DNA of 64,000 bases from Eulemur rufifrons (lineage: Eukaryota; Chordata; Mammalia; Primates; Lemuridae): contig NC_090995.1 in assembly GCF_041146395.1 (NCBI RefSeq), positions 15,813,501-15,877,500 of the forward strand, written 5' to 3'. Below are positions 26,521-38,130 of this stretch, piece after piece; positions within the stretch are counted from its first letter, which is position 1; each line of letters begins with the position of its first letter. The position numbers were made by a program, and so were the translations under genes. Below the pieces are notes generated by a model. It had not been told where the DNA came from and made no database searches. It saw nothing but the letters and a program-made list of their open reading frames with translations.

Positions 26521-27305
26521 ATGCAGTCTTTCTAGTGGTTGGCTCACCATGCGTCCGACTGAGAACCAGCACTGACTGGCCACGCTGGCCACTCTGGCCA
26601 CGCGAGCCACCTTGCTCCTTCCGCACACTCCCCCGGGACCCCTCAGCTGTCTGGAGTGGAGTGTAGATCACGTTCTGCAATAAGGTTGTTTATTCTTGGT
26701 GGTGGCTTTTCTTTCTGCCATTTATTGTTCTGCTATACAGTTTTAACCTATAATAATGGGGTGTGCAAATGTGTGCTGGTGCCGGTGGAGGACCTGCCGT
26801 GGTGAAGCAAAGGAACTGCACTGTGCTCACTGTGTGGACAGTTCGAGTTTTCTTCAGGGGAAGTGACTGAGGAAACGGAGGGGGACAGATCAGTAGAGAG
26901 CTGGGGTTGCTGTAAGACCATTAGACATTCTGGAAACATCAGAGCCACTAGTGCAGCCCAAGGGGATTAACCAACAATTCTATGACAGGTGGCCAGAGAC
27001 ACTCTAACTGGGGCGTTCCCTGATTTCAGGGATTTGTGTAAAGCAGAGGAGCGACTGGTCAGTGCGCTGTGTCTCCGTAGCGCTGTGCTGAAGGCGCCTC
27101 AGACGGCGCAGGCTCGCTCAGCACCTCCACTTTCGGGAACCACGTTCCACACCCTAAGTGAGGCGTGAGTGTAATAGGAATGTCTTTTTTTCTTTTTCTG
27201 AAAGCACAAATGTGCATGTTCTAGATTTGTTTAATTTCACACAAAACCATATTCTATAACCAGTCATCTCAAAACAAATAAATGAGTTCACTTAATAAAA
27301 ATAGA
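26521..27305. other. Unassigned mixed-GC stretch
   Basis: 26560-26660 and 27000-27170 are relatively GC-rich with several CpGs. No exon with good splice sites, repeat family or coding frame could be identified. Confidence 0.45.
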
Positions 27306-27309
27306 AAAT

Positions 27310-27455
27310 TACGGGAGGCTGAGGCATAGGATCGCTTAAGCCGAGGAGTCTGAGATTGCTGTGAGCTAAGCTGACGCCGCGGCACTCACTCTAGCCTGGG
27401 CAACAAAGTGAGACTATGTCTCAACAAAAAAAAAAAAAAAGAAAAGAAAAGAAAA
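27310..27455 (+). mobile_element. Truncated Alu (right part), plus
   Basis: Begins 'gggaggctgaggcatagg', has 'gtgagctaagctgacgccgc' and ends in an A-rich tail of AAAAG units. The left arm is missing. Confidence 0.88.
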
Positions 27456-28040
27456 TTATCAGTTGAGAAATGAAAAAGAACCATACTTTCTAGAAAGGCA
27501 TCTTAGAGGACCGATTGAAATGTTTTACCTGTACTGTTAAACCTAGAAGTTCCAAAGGCCATTTAATATACTGGAACTGTCTCTGCTGCCTCAGGAGTGG
27601 CCACCGTGTTTTGTTGCAGACGGTCACTTTGGGGTGTAGCAGATGGTATTCCTTGTGGATTACACCTCTGCAGCTCCTTTAACATAACTGTGAAGAAAGT
27701 TCAAATTTGGCCATATGTACTTGAAAACAAACTGGAAAGTCTCTTGGCAAAGCAGTGGAGCAGACAGGTTTTGGTGTGCCCACCCTGTTGTTTGTGTCCT
27801 TAACCAGCTCGGAACTGTCCGTTGGTGATCTAATGTCCACAGCATTCAGTGTGAGTTCAATATGGGGAAGGGGGTAAGAAGTTAGTAGAAAGCCATTTAT
27901 TTTTTGAAATCATAATGTCTTTGTAGGTTTCTAAGTGTCAGGAGAAATTTTGCTTTAATGCTTTTCTTAAATTGATCTTTATTCAGTTCAGATTGGAGTT
28001 TTTAAACTACATACCTCAAAATGAAGCAAGTCTTCTTTTT
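27456..28040. other. Non-coding stretch, nothing identified
   Basis: No repeat or exon could be supported. Two overlapping ~65-codon ORFs on opposite strands around 27600-27840 are not coding-like. Confidence 0.45.
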
Positions 28041-28362
28041 GTTTGTTTTGTTTTGAGACAATCTCACTCTGTTCCCCGGGCTAGAGTGCCGTGGCATCAG
28101 CCTAGCTCACAGCAACCTCCAACTCCTGGACTCACGCGATCCTCCTGCCTCAGTCTCCCGGGTAGCTGGGACTACAGGCATGTGCCACCATGCCCGGCTA
28201 ATTTTTTCTATTTTTAGTTGTTTGGCTAATTTCTTTCTATTTTAAGTAGAGATGGGGTCTCGCTCTTGCTCAGGCTGGTCTCGAACTCCTGAGCTCAAGC
28301 AGTCCTCCCGCCTGGGCCTCCCAGAGTGCTAGGATTACAGGAGTGAGCCACCGCGCCCGGCC
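28041..28362 (-). mobile_element. Alu, minus orientation
   Basis: Full length, with 'gctagagtgccgtggcatca' and ending 'gtgagccaccgcgcccggcc'. It is flanked by an imperfect AAGCRAGTC repeat (near 28025 and 28364) that may be the target duplication. Confidence 0.93.
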
Positions 28363-29012
28363 AAAGCGAGTCATTTCTTAGCAAACATGAGGTTGTTGCA
28401 GTTTTTAGTTACTTAAAATATGACAACAGATAATCAATAATATTTAAAAGAAAAGATTTAATTCCTTTTGAAACTGATTTATACAAAAAAAATAAAACTT
28501 ATGTAATGATGCACACCAATAAACAGGTATAAGCCACCACCCAACATAGATGTCCTAGTGGTGGACAGTTGAGTAGTTTCTAGTTTTTAACGTTTTTTCT
28601 GTTACAAACTATGCTGTAAATTTTTGTACATATATCTTAGTACCCCCCGACTTTTAGTATCCTTGTTTCTCTAACATATATCTAGAAGTAGAATTCTCAG
28701 TTGTGAGGTGTGGGCATGACCAATTGTACAAGATAGTGCCACATGATTTTCCAAAGTGATAATTGCTCCCACGTCACTGTGTGTAAGTTCCGCTTTCACA
28801 TCTTCATCAATGCTTGATTTTTTCCGACATTTAAATTTTTGCTAATCTGATGGGTAAAATGGGATTTCATGGACTTGTTCTTTTCTGATTGCTAAGAGGT
28901 TAGGCATTTCTTCATGTGCTCAATTGCTTGGTATGGTTTCTTCTGTGAAATCATGCTTGTTCATGTCTTTTGCACATTTTTCTGTTTTTTCATAAGCCTC
29001 CCTTTATGTTCT

Positions 29013-29352
29013 TTTTTTTTTTTTTTTTTTGAGACAGAGTCTCACTCTGTTGCCTGGGCTAGAGTGAGTGCCATGGCGTCAGCCTAGCTCACAGCAACCT
29101 CAAACTCCTGAGCTCAAGTGATCCTCCTGTCTCAGCCTCCCGAGTAGCTGGGACTACAGGCATGCGCCACCATGCCCGGCTAATTTTTTCTATATATATT
29201 TTTAGCTGTCCATATAATTTCTTTCTATTTTTAGTAGAGATGGGGGTCTCGCTCTTGCTCAGGCTGGTCTCGAACTCCTGAGCTCAAACGATCCGCCCAC
29301 CTCGGCCTCCCAGAGTGCTAGGATTACAGGCGTGAGCCACCGCGCCCGGCCT
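29013..29352 (-). mobile_element. Alu, minus, with 14-bp target duplication
   Basis: A long T run, 'gagacagagtctcactctgt' and ...'accgcgcccggcc'. TCCCTTTATGTTCT occurs at 28999-29012 and 29353-29366. The right-arm linker with 'tatatatttttagctgtcca' is the strepsirrhine form. Confidence 0.96.
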
Positions 29353-29829
29353 TCCCTTTATGTTCTGAAAACAAATTCTTTGTTGGTTATATGTGTTAAA
29401 ACATACTTACCTAACATCTTCTCGGCGTATGTTTTTGTGTTTAAGAATGGTTTCTTACATTCCGTAGTAAAGATTTCATCCAGATTTACTTGTAAAAGTT
29501 GAAAAATCTTGCCTTTTACATAGAAGCCTGGAATTGATTTTTGAAGAAGGGATTTAATTGCATTTATTTTCTATATGGAGAACCCTCTGTTCCACAACTA
29601 CTTACTGAGTAGCCTTTCCTGTCACCACTGGTGTGCAGTATATAATAGTGTATCAGGCTCCCATACATGATGCGTTCGATTATAAATTGTATTAGCCCAC
29701 TGGTTCTTCATCGTGCCAACTCCACAGTATCTTCTGCAGTTTGCTTTACAGTGTCCTGATACCTGGGAAGGCAGGTCCCTTTCTTTTTGTTCTTCTTTTG
29801 TAATGTTTTGGCCATTCTTAAAATTTGTA

Positions 29830-29912
29830 TGGCCACTCTGTATAAATATTTATACAGAATATAAATATTTTTTCTATTTATATTTATATATTATATTTAC
29901 ACAGAATGGCCA
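29830..29912. repeat. AT-rich near-perfect palindrome
   Basis: TGGCCACTCTGTATAAATAT and the following ATTTATACAGAATATAAATA are mirrored by TATTTATATTATATATTTAC and ACAGAATGGCCA on the other side of a short T-rich loop. The arms are each about 38 bp (29830-29868, 29873-29912). Confidence 0.8.
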
Positions 29913-30840
29913 TATGAATTTTCAAATTAGTTTGTTAAGTTTTCCAAAAGCCCTGTTGGACTTTGGATTAGACTTGCACTAAATCTATAGATACGAGTAT
30001 TCCTATTTATGAAGCTAGTGTATGTCTTCATTGTTTAGTTATTTCCATAAAGGCTTTTAAAAAACTTTGTGCTAATGAAAACTTTTAAACATATTCAAAA
30101 GTAGACAGTAGTATCATGAGCCCCATGTATCCATCTCTCAGCTTCAACAATTTCAATTCTTATCTTTACTTTATTCTATCCACTCTGTTCCTTTCCTCTA
30201 TAATTTTGAAGGCAAATCTGAGGCATATCAGTTTATCCATAATTATTTCAATATGTATCCCTAAAAAAGACTTAACCACAATACCATTATGATATAAAAA
30301 ATTGATAATTTAAGAGGGTTTACACATAAATGTACATATGATAATTATGAAACAAATGTATTGTGAAGCAATTATTACTCAAGGTAAGAAATAGGACATT
30401 GTCAGCACCCCAGAAGCCTCCTGTGTCCTTTCCAATTACATATGTTCCTGTTCCAACATCTGGTGTAATTGCTATCCTGATTTTTATGGTAATTACTTCC
30501 TTCCTTGATTTTTACCATCTATGTATGTATCCCTAAACAATACAGTTTAGCTTGCCTATTTTGACTTTAAATGGAGTCATAACTGGAGGTGATCCTTTGT
30601 GTTTTCTTCTTTAATTCAATATTATATTTATTTATAAGGTTGATCCATATTCATGTAGGCAGCTAAATTTCATGTTCATTTTTCTTTATTGTTTTGTTGT
30701 ATGGCTGTACCATAATAGATTTATCCATTATAGTTTTTTTATAATCTGGGTTGATACCCAATGCGACCATTAAGAACATTGCTCTTTTATGCATTTGTGT
30801 GTGTGTAGCCTGGTGAACATGTGCATCAGTATCCCTAGGG

Positions 30841-31065
30841 CTGTGGTCCCCCATGACCAGGTGGCAGAATAGCGCCCACCGCCACCCAGTCTGTGGGAAA
30901 AATTGTCTTCCATTAAACTTGGGAACTGGGGGGCTGCATGGCAGGAGATGAGCGACTTCATCATCTGTGTTTACAGCCATTCCTCATGGCTCCCCACACC
31001 CCCCCATCTGAAAAATTATCTTCCATGAACCCGTCTCTGGTGCCAAAAAGGGTTGGGGACCCCTG
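30841..31065. mobile_element. MER1-type hAT DNA transposon
   Basis: Begins 'ctgtggtcccccatgaccag' and ends 'tgccaaaaagggttggggac', with 'ggcaggagatgagcgacttc' inside. It is flanked by 8-bp near-duplicates CCCTAGGG (30833-30840) and CTCTAGGG (31066-31073), the right length for hAT elements. Confidence 0.82.
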
Positions 31066-31230
31066 CTCTAGGGTATATACCTAGGAGTGAAATTATTGGC
31101 TCTAAAGTCTAAAGAGTTCACCTTGACCATGCAAGAGCAAATTGTTTCAAAGTTGATGTTATTCTTTGACATTCTCACCAGCAGTTTGAGTGTTCCATTA
31201 TTTCGTATCTTCAGACTTTAAAATCTTTAG

Positions 31231-31860
31231 CAATTGGGGAAGAATGTAGTAGTGGTTCTTTAAGTTTAGCCTTGTATTGTCTTACATTTTAATATGAGAG
31301 CGAATAGGCTGGTCTGAAGGTAGTCAGTTATCTCGATTGTTCACAGTCAGTTATAGACTGAACGCCTTGTTCTGCTCTTTCCCTTCTTCTCACTACTGCA
31401 CTTGTCTTAAAAAAAAAAAAAGAAAAAGAAAAACCAAAAGAGAGAGTGAACAGTAAGCCAACAGTAAGCCTTGTTTGACTAATACCTTGTGAACCTCAAG
31501 ATTATACACACAAATTAGAGATTTCTTAAACTAAAATTCTCCAGTTGAAGTCTTCCACACTTTTGTTCATATTCCATTTATATTATAACATAAAATCAGT
31601 TCTTTCAAGGTATAGAAAAAGGCACATTTAGATAAATTGAAGCAGATTAATTTAAGACATTATATACTATAACATCTTTTGTTTTTATGTTTATTTTCCA
31701 GTATGGTTAGGCATGAATTAATTTGGCACATTCTCCTTATTCTGTTCCTAGTAACTCTTGTAGAAATAACATAGTAGCCACCAGGCATCTTTGTCACTCT
31801 ATATACTAATCATTATTACAGCTTAGTTTTTTAAAAGATGAAAAATAAAAATGGAAGTTC
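31231..31860. other. AT-rich non-coding stretch
   Basis: No exon or named repeat is seen apart from an A-rich run at 31409-31430. Confidence 0.5.
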
Positions 31861-32201
<341 letters not shown>

Positions 32202-32203
32202 CT

Positions 32204-33770
32204 AGTATTTTCCTCTAACTTCCCAGTAGATCATTTTGATCCTCCCTCAGGCGAGCATATCCCACATTGCAAACCATCGATGACAGAAGTCAGAAGTTTA
32301 GGGCGCCCAGCCCCAAATCTTTAATTTTATGGCTTAAGTAAATTATAATTTTTAGAGACTCCGACATCCTTCTTTTCACTCAACTAGCTTACTTTATAGC
32401 TTACTTTAATTAGGAGGAACATAATGGTGTATTTAAGCCTAATGAACAGATATCAGCAGTATATGTTGAGTAGGGTAAGCATATAGTTTATCACCAAATC
32501 ACTAGACTTTTGAGGATGAAAGAGGGTAATAGTAATGTTAATCATTCACCACAGCAATAGGTATAAATCTGGACTATCCTGGGCAAATCCATGATATATG
32601 GCCACCATCATGTTGCATGAGTGTAGTTAAAACTAATATGTTGCACCTTCATGTCATGAGGCAGAATAAAGTAATGTTCCATTTATTTTAGGTAGAGCAA
32701 AGTTTTAATTTCTCCTTTGTTGAAATGATGAAAATAGTTTTTAAATGCCTCTCATAAGTTTTCTCATTCTGTCTTGTTCCACCAAGGGAATCTTGGTCAG
32801 ATGACAATCAGGAAAGATGGTTTAATCTATATAAAAACACCCTGCAAATTATAAAGTGTTATAGTAACATAAGTTACATTCCATTATCAGGCCAGGCGGC
32901 AATGGAATAGGAAAGCTGAAGTTTATTTCTGCTTTTCTGACTTTGGTCTTAACTTTAAGGTTTCATTATTTGAGTGGTCTTAGGTAATCCCCCAAGATGG
33001 ATTCCCAAGTCCAAAGTGAAATACTTGATTAATATATGCTCCTTTCTACTAACATGAATGATAAAAAGTAAATTGTTTTAACAAATTCTTCTATTGTTAA
33101 ATTCATTTTTAAAAAAACTCAGTTATCCACAAAGAATTAACAGATTCATAACTAGATTTTCATGTACTTAAATTTCTTACATATTAATACTTTGCTTAAA
33201 CAATTTATACAGTTAGTACCATATGATAATTCTTAAGGGCTTTATTTTCATTGCAATCGTACCAATGGTATAACCTGCTTATTTAGGAAAAATAAATTAT
33301 TTTTAAAAGTACAAGATGTAGATGTAACAATTTTTATAATCATACTTTTGGCTATAAAACAATATCTGTTTTAAGTTGGGATTATGTTTTAGTCCCTGTC
33401 TCATTAAATTAACTAGTTATGCATGAAAGCCAGTATAGTGTAGTATAGTATTTCTAAATTTCAGCTATTCATGGACCATCTTCACAATTTACCATAGCCC
33501 TATGTTACCTGTAATGTTATTCTGTATTTTTCTTTAAATGATTCTCCTTTTCACAAAAATTTAAGTGTGAAGAATAATTCACTCTTACATATAAAAAAGA
33601 AATATTACTTCCCATAAATAAAAGATATACATAAGCATATGCTGAATTAAATACATAACTGTTAAAGGTTAATGTTATTAATATTTATATATACCTCCCA
33701 AAGTTATCTCAAGTACTTCTAGTGTGTATCTGCCACACTTTCCAAAATACTAGTGTTAGCACATAGTGAC
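32204..33770. other. AT-rich stretch upstream of the RBM44-like exons
   Basis: No secure feature. A short open frame at 32787-32904 (beginning E-S-W-S-D-D-N-Q-E-R-W) reads somewhat coding-like after 'ccaccaag' but has no usable donor. I found no trace of the large upstream exon expected for an RBM44 gene. Confidence 0.45.
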
Positions 33771-33774
33771 TATA

Positions 33775-33985
33775 CACAGACTGGATTCAAATCCTAATTC
33801 TTGTTAACTGTGACTTGGCGCAATGAGTTTCTTAGATTCCGTTTTCTCATCTGTGAAGTCAGGTTGATGGTTTTACTCTCATAGCCTTCGTTATTATAAG
33901 GGCTAAATAATGCCAGTGAAGAGTGCCTGTCACATAGTAAGCGCGCAATAATTGCTAGTCCTTATTATTGTTTTTATTATCTTAA
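33775..33985 (+). mobile_element. MIR, plus orientation
   Basis: 'cagactggattcaaatccta', 'gttttctcatctgtgaagtc', 'gtgcctgtcacatagtaagc' and 'gcaataattgctagtcctta' follow the MIR consensus. Confidence 0.85.
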
Positions 33986-34849
33986 TCCTCAGATATCTTT
34001 GTTATTTGAAAGTAGTCATCCTAAACAAAATACATCACCCAAGAAAGACGGTTTAAAAAATGGTGATATAAATGTAGACTTTGATTAACTGAAAGTTGAT
34101 GATAAAAGTTAGTATAAAAATTATTATCTTTCATAGTTGCCAGAAAACAGTCAAGGTTTAAAATATCTCTAGTGTTTATTCATTAAATCAAAATAAGTAT
34201 TTTTAATTGACTACAATGGCATCATTCTGATTGTGAATGTTAAGTATGTTCTTATTTTTGCTTGACTTGTCTTTAAAGTCACCTGATATATCCAATAATG
34301 CTGAATAATAATATGGACTTTTATTCTTCTGCTTCATGTTTCCAATTTGAAAACTTTCTTTCTTGTGTCTAATTGTATCTCTGTAAATTGTGTACATTTT
34401 TTTTAGTTTTCTCCTCTGTGAAAAGAGATTATGGTCATTCCAAAAGATCATTAATTTTAATGATATAAAGAGCTGCAGCACTACTTAGTCCTTTTAAAGA
34501 AGTTTTCTCTTATTCTGTATATAAAGATAATGTCTTTTTTTACAATAAATAACAAATGAAAAATCAGAAAGGTAACAGTTTTAATAAACTGGGAATCAGT
34601 ATTAATTAAAGGGAAACTAGGAAGCAGATCACTCAAACTGAAAAGAACTTTTTATTCCGGGACTGCTGAAATCCATTCTCACAAAAGCTTTATGCTTGGT
34701 TCTCTTATTTTGCTTAATATTCATCTTTAGATTTGTATATAAAACAAGTAATTATCATAGTGATTCATCATGCTTTTTAGATAACTTTTCAGAGGGTTAA
34801 ACATTGTAGGTAATTCATAGCTCATTGTTTTCAATTTATGAGACTGTAG

Positions 34850-34971
34850 AAATTACCAAGAAATAAGTGAAGACTGGTTTGATGCTAAAGAAAACCTGAC
34901 AGGAGGTGACTTCTCAGGAAGGCAAGAAAATCAAATAGAACAAGATAGATGGAATCTGAAGTTTACACTAG
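34850..34971 (+). pseudogene. RBM44: RBM44-like exon upstream of the RRM
   Basis: Acceptor gagactgtag|AAAT and donor ACACTAG|gtaggt bound a 122-nt open exon. One frame reads [20 protein letters not shown] and on, without a stop, and ends in phase 1, which fits the next exon at 44101. It is acidic and low in hydrophobic residues, so it is probably a disordered linker before the RRM. No lesion is visible in this exon. Confidence 0.65.
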
Positions 34972-36149
34972 GTAGGTTGGTTTAACCATTTACTGAGGAA
35001 TCCTAACCTATTTGTAAAATAATACTTAACCTGCTTCTGTGTTGTGTTGGGTGCCTGAGCTGTTTTAATATTTTATTCCTGTTTGCGGCTTTTCTTTATA
35101 CAAAATGAGAAATTGGCCAGTTGGAGGTCAACTTTTTAAAGAGCAGAAAATTGCTAAAAGCTTAAACCCAAGATTTGGTTAGCAAGTAGATAAGCTGCAT
35201 TCTTTTCCACTGAGCCCTAACTGGACACTTTCCAGGTGCGGTTACCTGGTGAACAAAACCAACTTCTCAGTTTTCCTCAGGTAACCAGTACTAATCTATC
35301 AAATCAGTATTAGTGATGGAAACTATTTGCTTTCCCTCACTTTAATAATTTCATCTATTTCAGGAATATTTTCAACTTTAGATAGTCCCTAAATGCTTAT
35401 AATAGTTAGAATAATCACAGGCACTAGAGAAAATTCTATCATTTCTTGTGATAGTTATGCTACCTCTCTTTATTTTTATCTGTATGTTTCTGTGGGTTTT
35501 TAAATTTTCCATATTAGCGATGGTTTTATTTTTTCTGCTTGTATAAATAATGGCTTACTAAGATTTTTAAATAAAATATGAAAATATAAGAAGATTAAAA
35601 TTACCTGAAGTTTCTCCAACCTTCAGTAACCACTATGAATATTTTAGTGAGCATTTCAATGCATTTCTCTATGCATATATTAATACATATACACAACTTA
35701 AAATATTACATCATCTGATTTAATTGTAACTGTTTTTTTTCTTTCCTTGCATTATTTTCCACCATATCACTTGTCGCAATACTGTGTGTTTTGCTTACTT
35801 GATACTTGATTGATTACTGGGTTCATTGCCTTCCCACCCTTACATACTAGCTCAGCAAGATCAGGGATTTTTGTTCACTGCCAAGTACAGTGTGCAGCCC
35901 ATAGAGTATCCAGTAGATATTTTGTATTGAATTAGGGAAGGGTTAGGTGATAGATGTAATGTATACCTTCTGACTCCTTCAGTGTACTATATCTCTTTAC
36001 TACTTTTTCACTGCAATATAAAAATGTAAAGCTAGGTAGTTTCACTGTTTTCTCTGTAGAATACATTTATAATCCAAAGAGATTAACAAATTAAATGAAG
36101 TAAGTTAATGAAGAAGGTTAGGCATTAATTACCTAAAGATGAAAGACTC

Positions 36150-36362
36150 TGCCTGAATTCTAGCACTAATACTTAACAGATTTGTGACCTAAACTGCTAT
36201 GACCTCAGTATCATCATCTGTAAAATGGAAATAATAATAGCTCCCTGACGGGGTGGTTGGGAGAATCATGTGAGGTGATGTGTATATAAAGTGCTTAGCA
36301 TGTTGCCTGGAGCAGAGCATTCAATAAGTGCTAGGCTACTCCTGTTACTATTATTACTTAAT
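36150..36362 (+). mobile_element. MIR, plus orientation
   Basis: 'atcatcatctgtaaaatgga', 'ataataatagctccctgacg', 'aaagtgcttagcatgttgcc' and 'attcaataagtgctaggcta' follow MIR. Confidence 0.88.
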
Positions 36363-36773
36363 GAACACAATAAAATTTACAAATCTCCCATTGTTATTTA
36401 AAAATTATTAAAACATAAGTAAAAGTACTCATGGATTCATTCAACAATATTTGTGTACTCCCTCTGTGCCAGGTATAGGATTTGCTAGTAATTCAACTCT
36501 CAGTTTAGTGAATCTTTGATTTCAGACCACGTTCCCTTCATAATATTGACTATGAGATGACAGTCTAAGAATTTTGAATTTTTTTTGTCAAGCAAGAAAA
36601 AAAATTATCTATAATCCTAGTATTTTTGGTTTCCAAAATCATGCTGTCTAACTCAAGTAACTTGTCTGTTTTTTTCTTATGTGCTCTTAACATTATCACA
36701 AGCTATATAATACCTGCTGTTGATATTTGTCTGATTAAAATGTTTTCTTGGTACATTATTTCCCCAACAAAGG

Positions 36774-37083
36774 TGTAAGGTTTCTTTGAAGTAGCTGGTG
36801 CCAGAGAAAGAAAGACGAACAGAATTGAAAAGGGGAAAGCAACGAGGCTTTATTAGGGCCCTCCTGGGCGAAGTTTGCGGGCCCCGTGAGAGAGAGATCC
36901 GAGAAGTTTGAGTGGGTTTTTATATGTCCTTAGGGTTGGGGGATGGGAGCTTCTTTGGCCAGGAGATGTCGGCGCCAGGAGTAAGGAATTTCTTTGTTTA
37001 AGTTTTGGGGCGGTACCGAGGGACAGGAGGAGCCGCCTTTTTTTTCATTAGGGAAGGGAGGGGTGCCTGCCACCAGCCTTACA
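36774..37083 (-). repeat. 3' LTR of the provirus
   Basis: 310 bp, TGTAAGG...CCTTACA on the plus strand. On the minus strand a TATAAAA box lies at 36917-36923 and an AATAAA signal at 36849-36854. Against the other LTR I count by eye about nine or ten substitutions (around 3 per cent) plus a few indels, including a ~16-bp segment present only in the 5' LTR. Confidence 0.96.
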
Positions 37084-37095
37084 TTCCTGCCTTTT
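37084..37095 (-). other. Polypurine tract
   Basis: On the minus strand AAAAGGCAGGAA lies directly before the 3' LTR, the position of the plus-strand primer of reverse transcription. One C interrupts the purines. Confidence 0.75.
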
Positions 37096-38130
37096 AGTGA
37101 TAATAGGGCGTCGTGGTCTTTCTGGCTACTTCCTGCTTTTGAGGGGCGTAGTGGGGGCTATGGGCTGGAGTCGGCTGGTGGAGGGTGACTGGAAGAGGAG
37201 AGTAGGGGGAAAGAAGCATCTGGTTTACTGCTACTCTGGATAATTCCTGCAGGCGGCGTTGGAGAAACTGAGCCAGAGAAGTCGGTTTTCTCTGCAGGGA
37301 AGTTAGTGATGTGGACGACGTGGTTTCCAGGGATAGCTGTAGGCGATCTGTAAAGTCTTGGGCAGGAATAACACTGTGGCCCAGGGCGCCTCCTGCAAGC
37401 CCTGAGGCTGCGATGGAGGAGACCAAGTTGAGACCTATCATGACAGGCAAGAAGATGGCTCGTTTTGAGCGGGGTCCCGGGAGAAGCCACCCAAATTCAG
37501 ACTCACTATATAGAGTTAATTGAGGGATGACCATGATAGGGAAACAAGGACCCGGGGTGGACGTATTGACGTAGCGGGTAAGTGTTCCGTTGCACCAGAA
37601 GAACTGTCCCGGAGCAGAAGAGGTGGTCATGGTCACAGGATGGTTAGTGAGACAGCGTCCATGAAGTTGTATGTTGGGGTCAGTGAGGGTGGTGAGAAAG
37701 CGTATGTGATCCGCATAAGGTGGCCTGTGGGCTCAGGTTCCCATAGGGGAACGAGTGAGTGGAGTGGAGCATGAGGGACCCGATGAGGGAGTCTTTTAAG
37801 GGTAAGAAAAGTTTAGGAGAACAGTGGCCAGTAGGGAGTCACTGAAGGGAGGCACAGAGGAAACAGTGGGAGACATTACAGATTATTTTAGAGGAGTTTT
37901 AAGAAGGTGAGGGTATGTTGAATAATGTTTAGCCAGGAGGTAAGAGGGGGATGTCTAGGGTGGCAGGAAAGTTGTCCTGCTAGAGTTTGTTCTGCTTCCA
38001 GCATATTGATAGATATTTGAACCTGTGTCTGGTGGGCCAGGACATATTCACGGCTGACGTGAATAGTCGCTGAAGGGTAATAGTCGTGTATTTTTCAGTA
38101 TACTTTTCCTGTGACTTTAATTTTCCAATG
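37094..38130 (-). pseudogene. env: Provirus env remnant
   Basis: The open part (37636-37094, 180 codons) holds the end of the surface subunit, with a C-N-G-T glycosylation-type stretch. It then has the furin-type cleavage site RSKR (37460-37471) and a hydrophobic, glycine/alanine-rich fusion-peptide-like segment, the start of the transmembrane subunit. Soon after a heptad-like region the match ends. The disulfide/immunosuppressive region, membrane anchor and tail are absent, and the frame runs into unrelated sequence before the LTR. Between 37640 and 38130 there is far too little room for a complete surface subunit (usually over 1 kb), so most is deleted, and the rest is broken by stops. Not functional. 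Confidence 0.85.

Larger units (their letters stand above)
28545..31230 (-). mobile_element. Old L1 (L1M), antisense, with nested insertions
   Basis: Reverse-complemented L1 text runs through the region: 'gtggacagttgagtagtttc', 'tggtatggtttcttctgtga', 'agaagcctggaattgatttt', 'caatatgtatccctaaaaaa' and 'accacaataccattatgata'. It is split by an Alu (29013-29352) and a MER1 (30841-31065) and contains an AT palindrome (29830-29912). No intact ORF remains. Confidence 0.7.

Noticed and set aside
32787..32904. Possible further RBM44-like exon (begins ESWSDDNQERW)
   Set aside because: The frame is open for ~39 codons after 'caccaag', but the acceptor is weak, there is no donor in range, and I cannot match the peptide.
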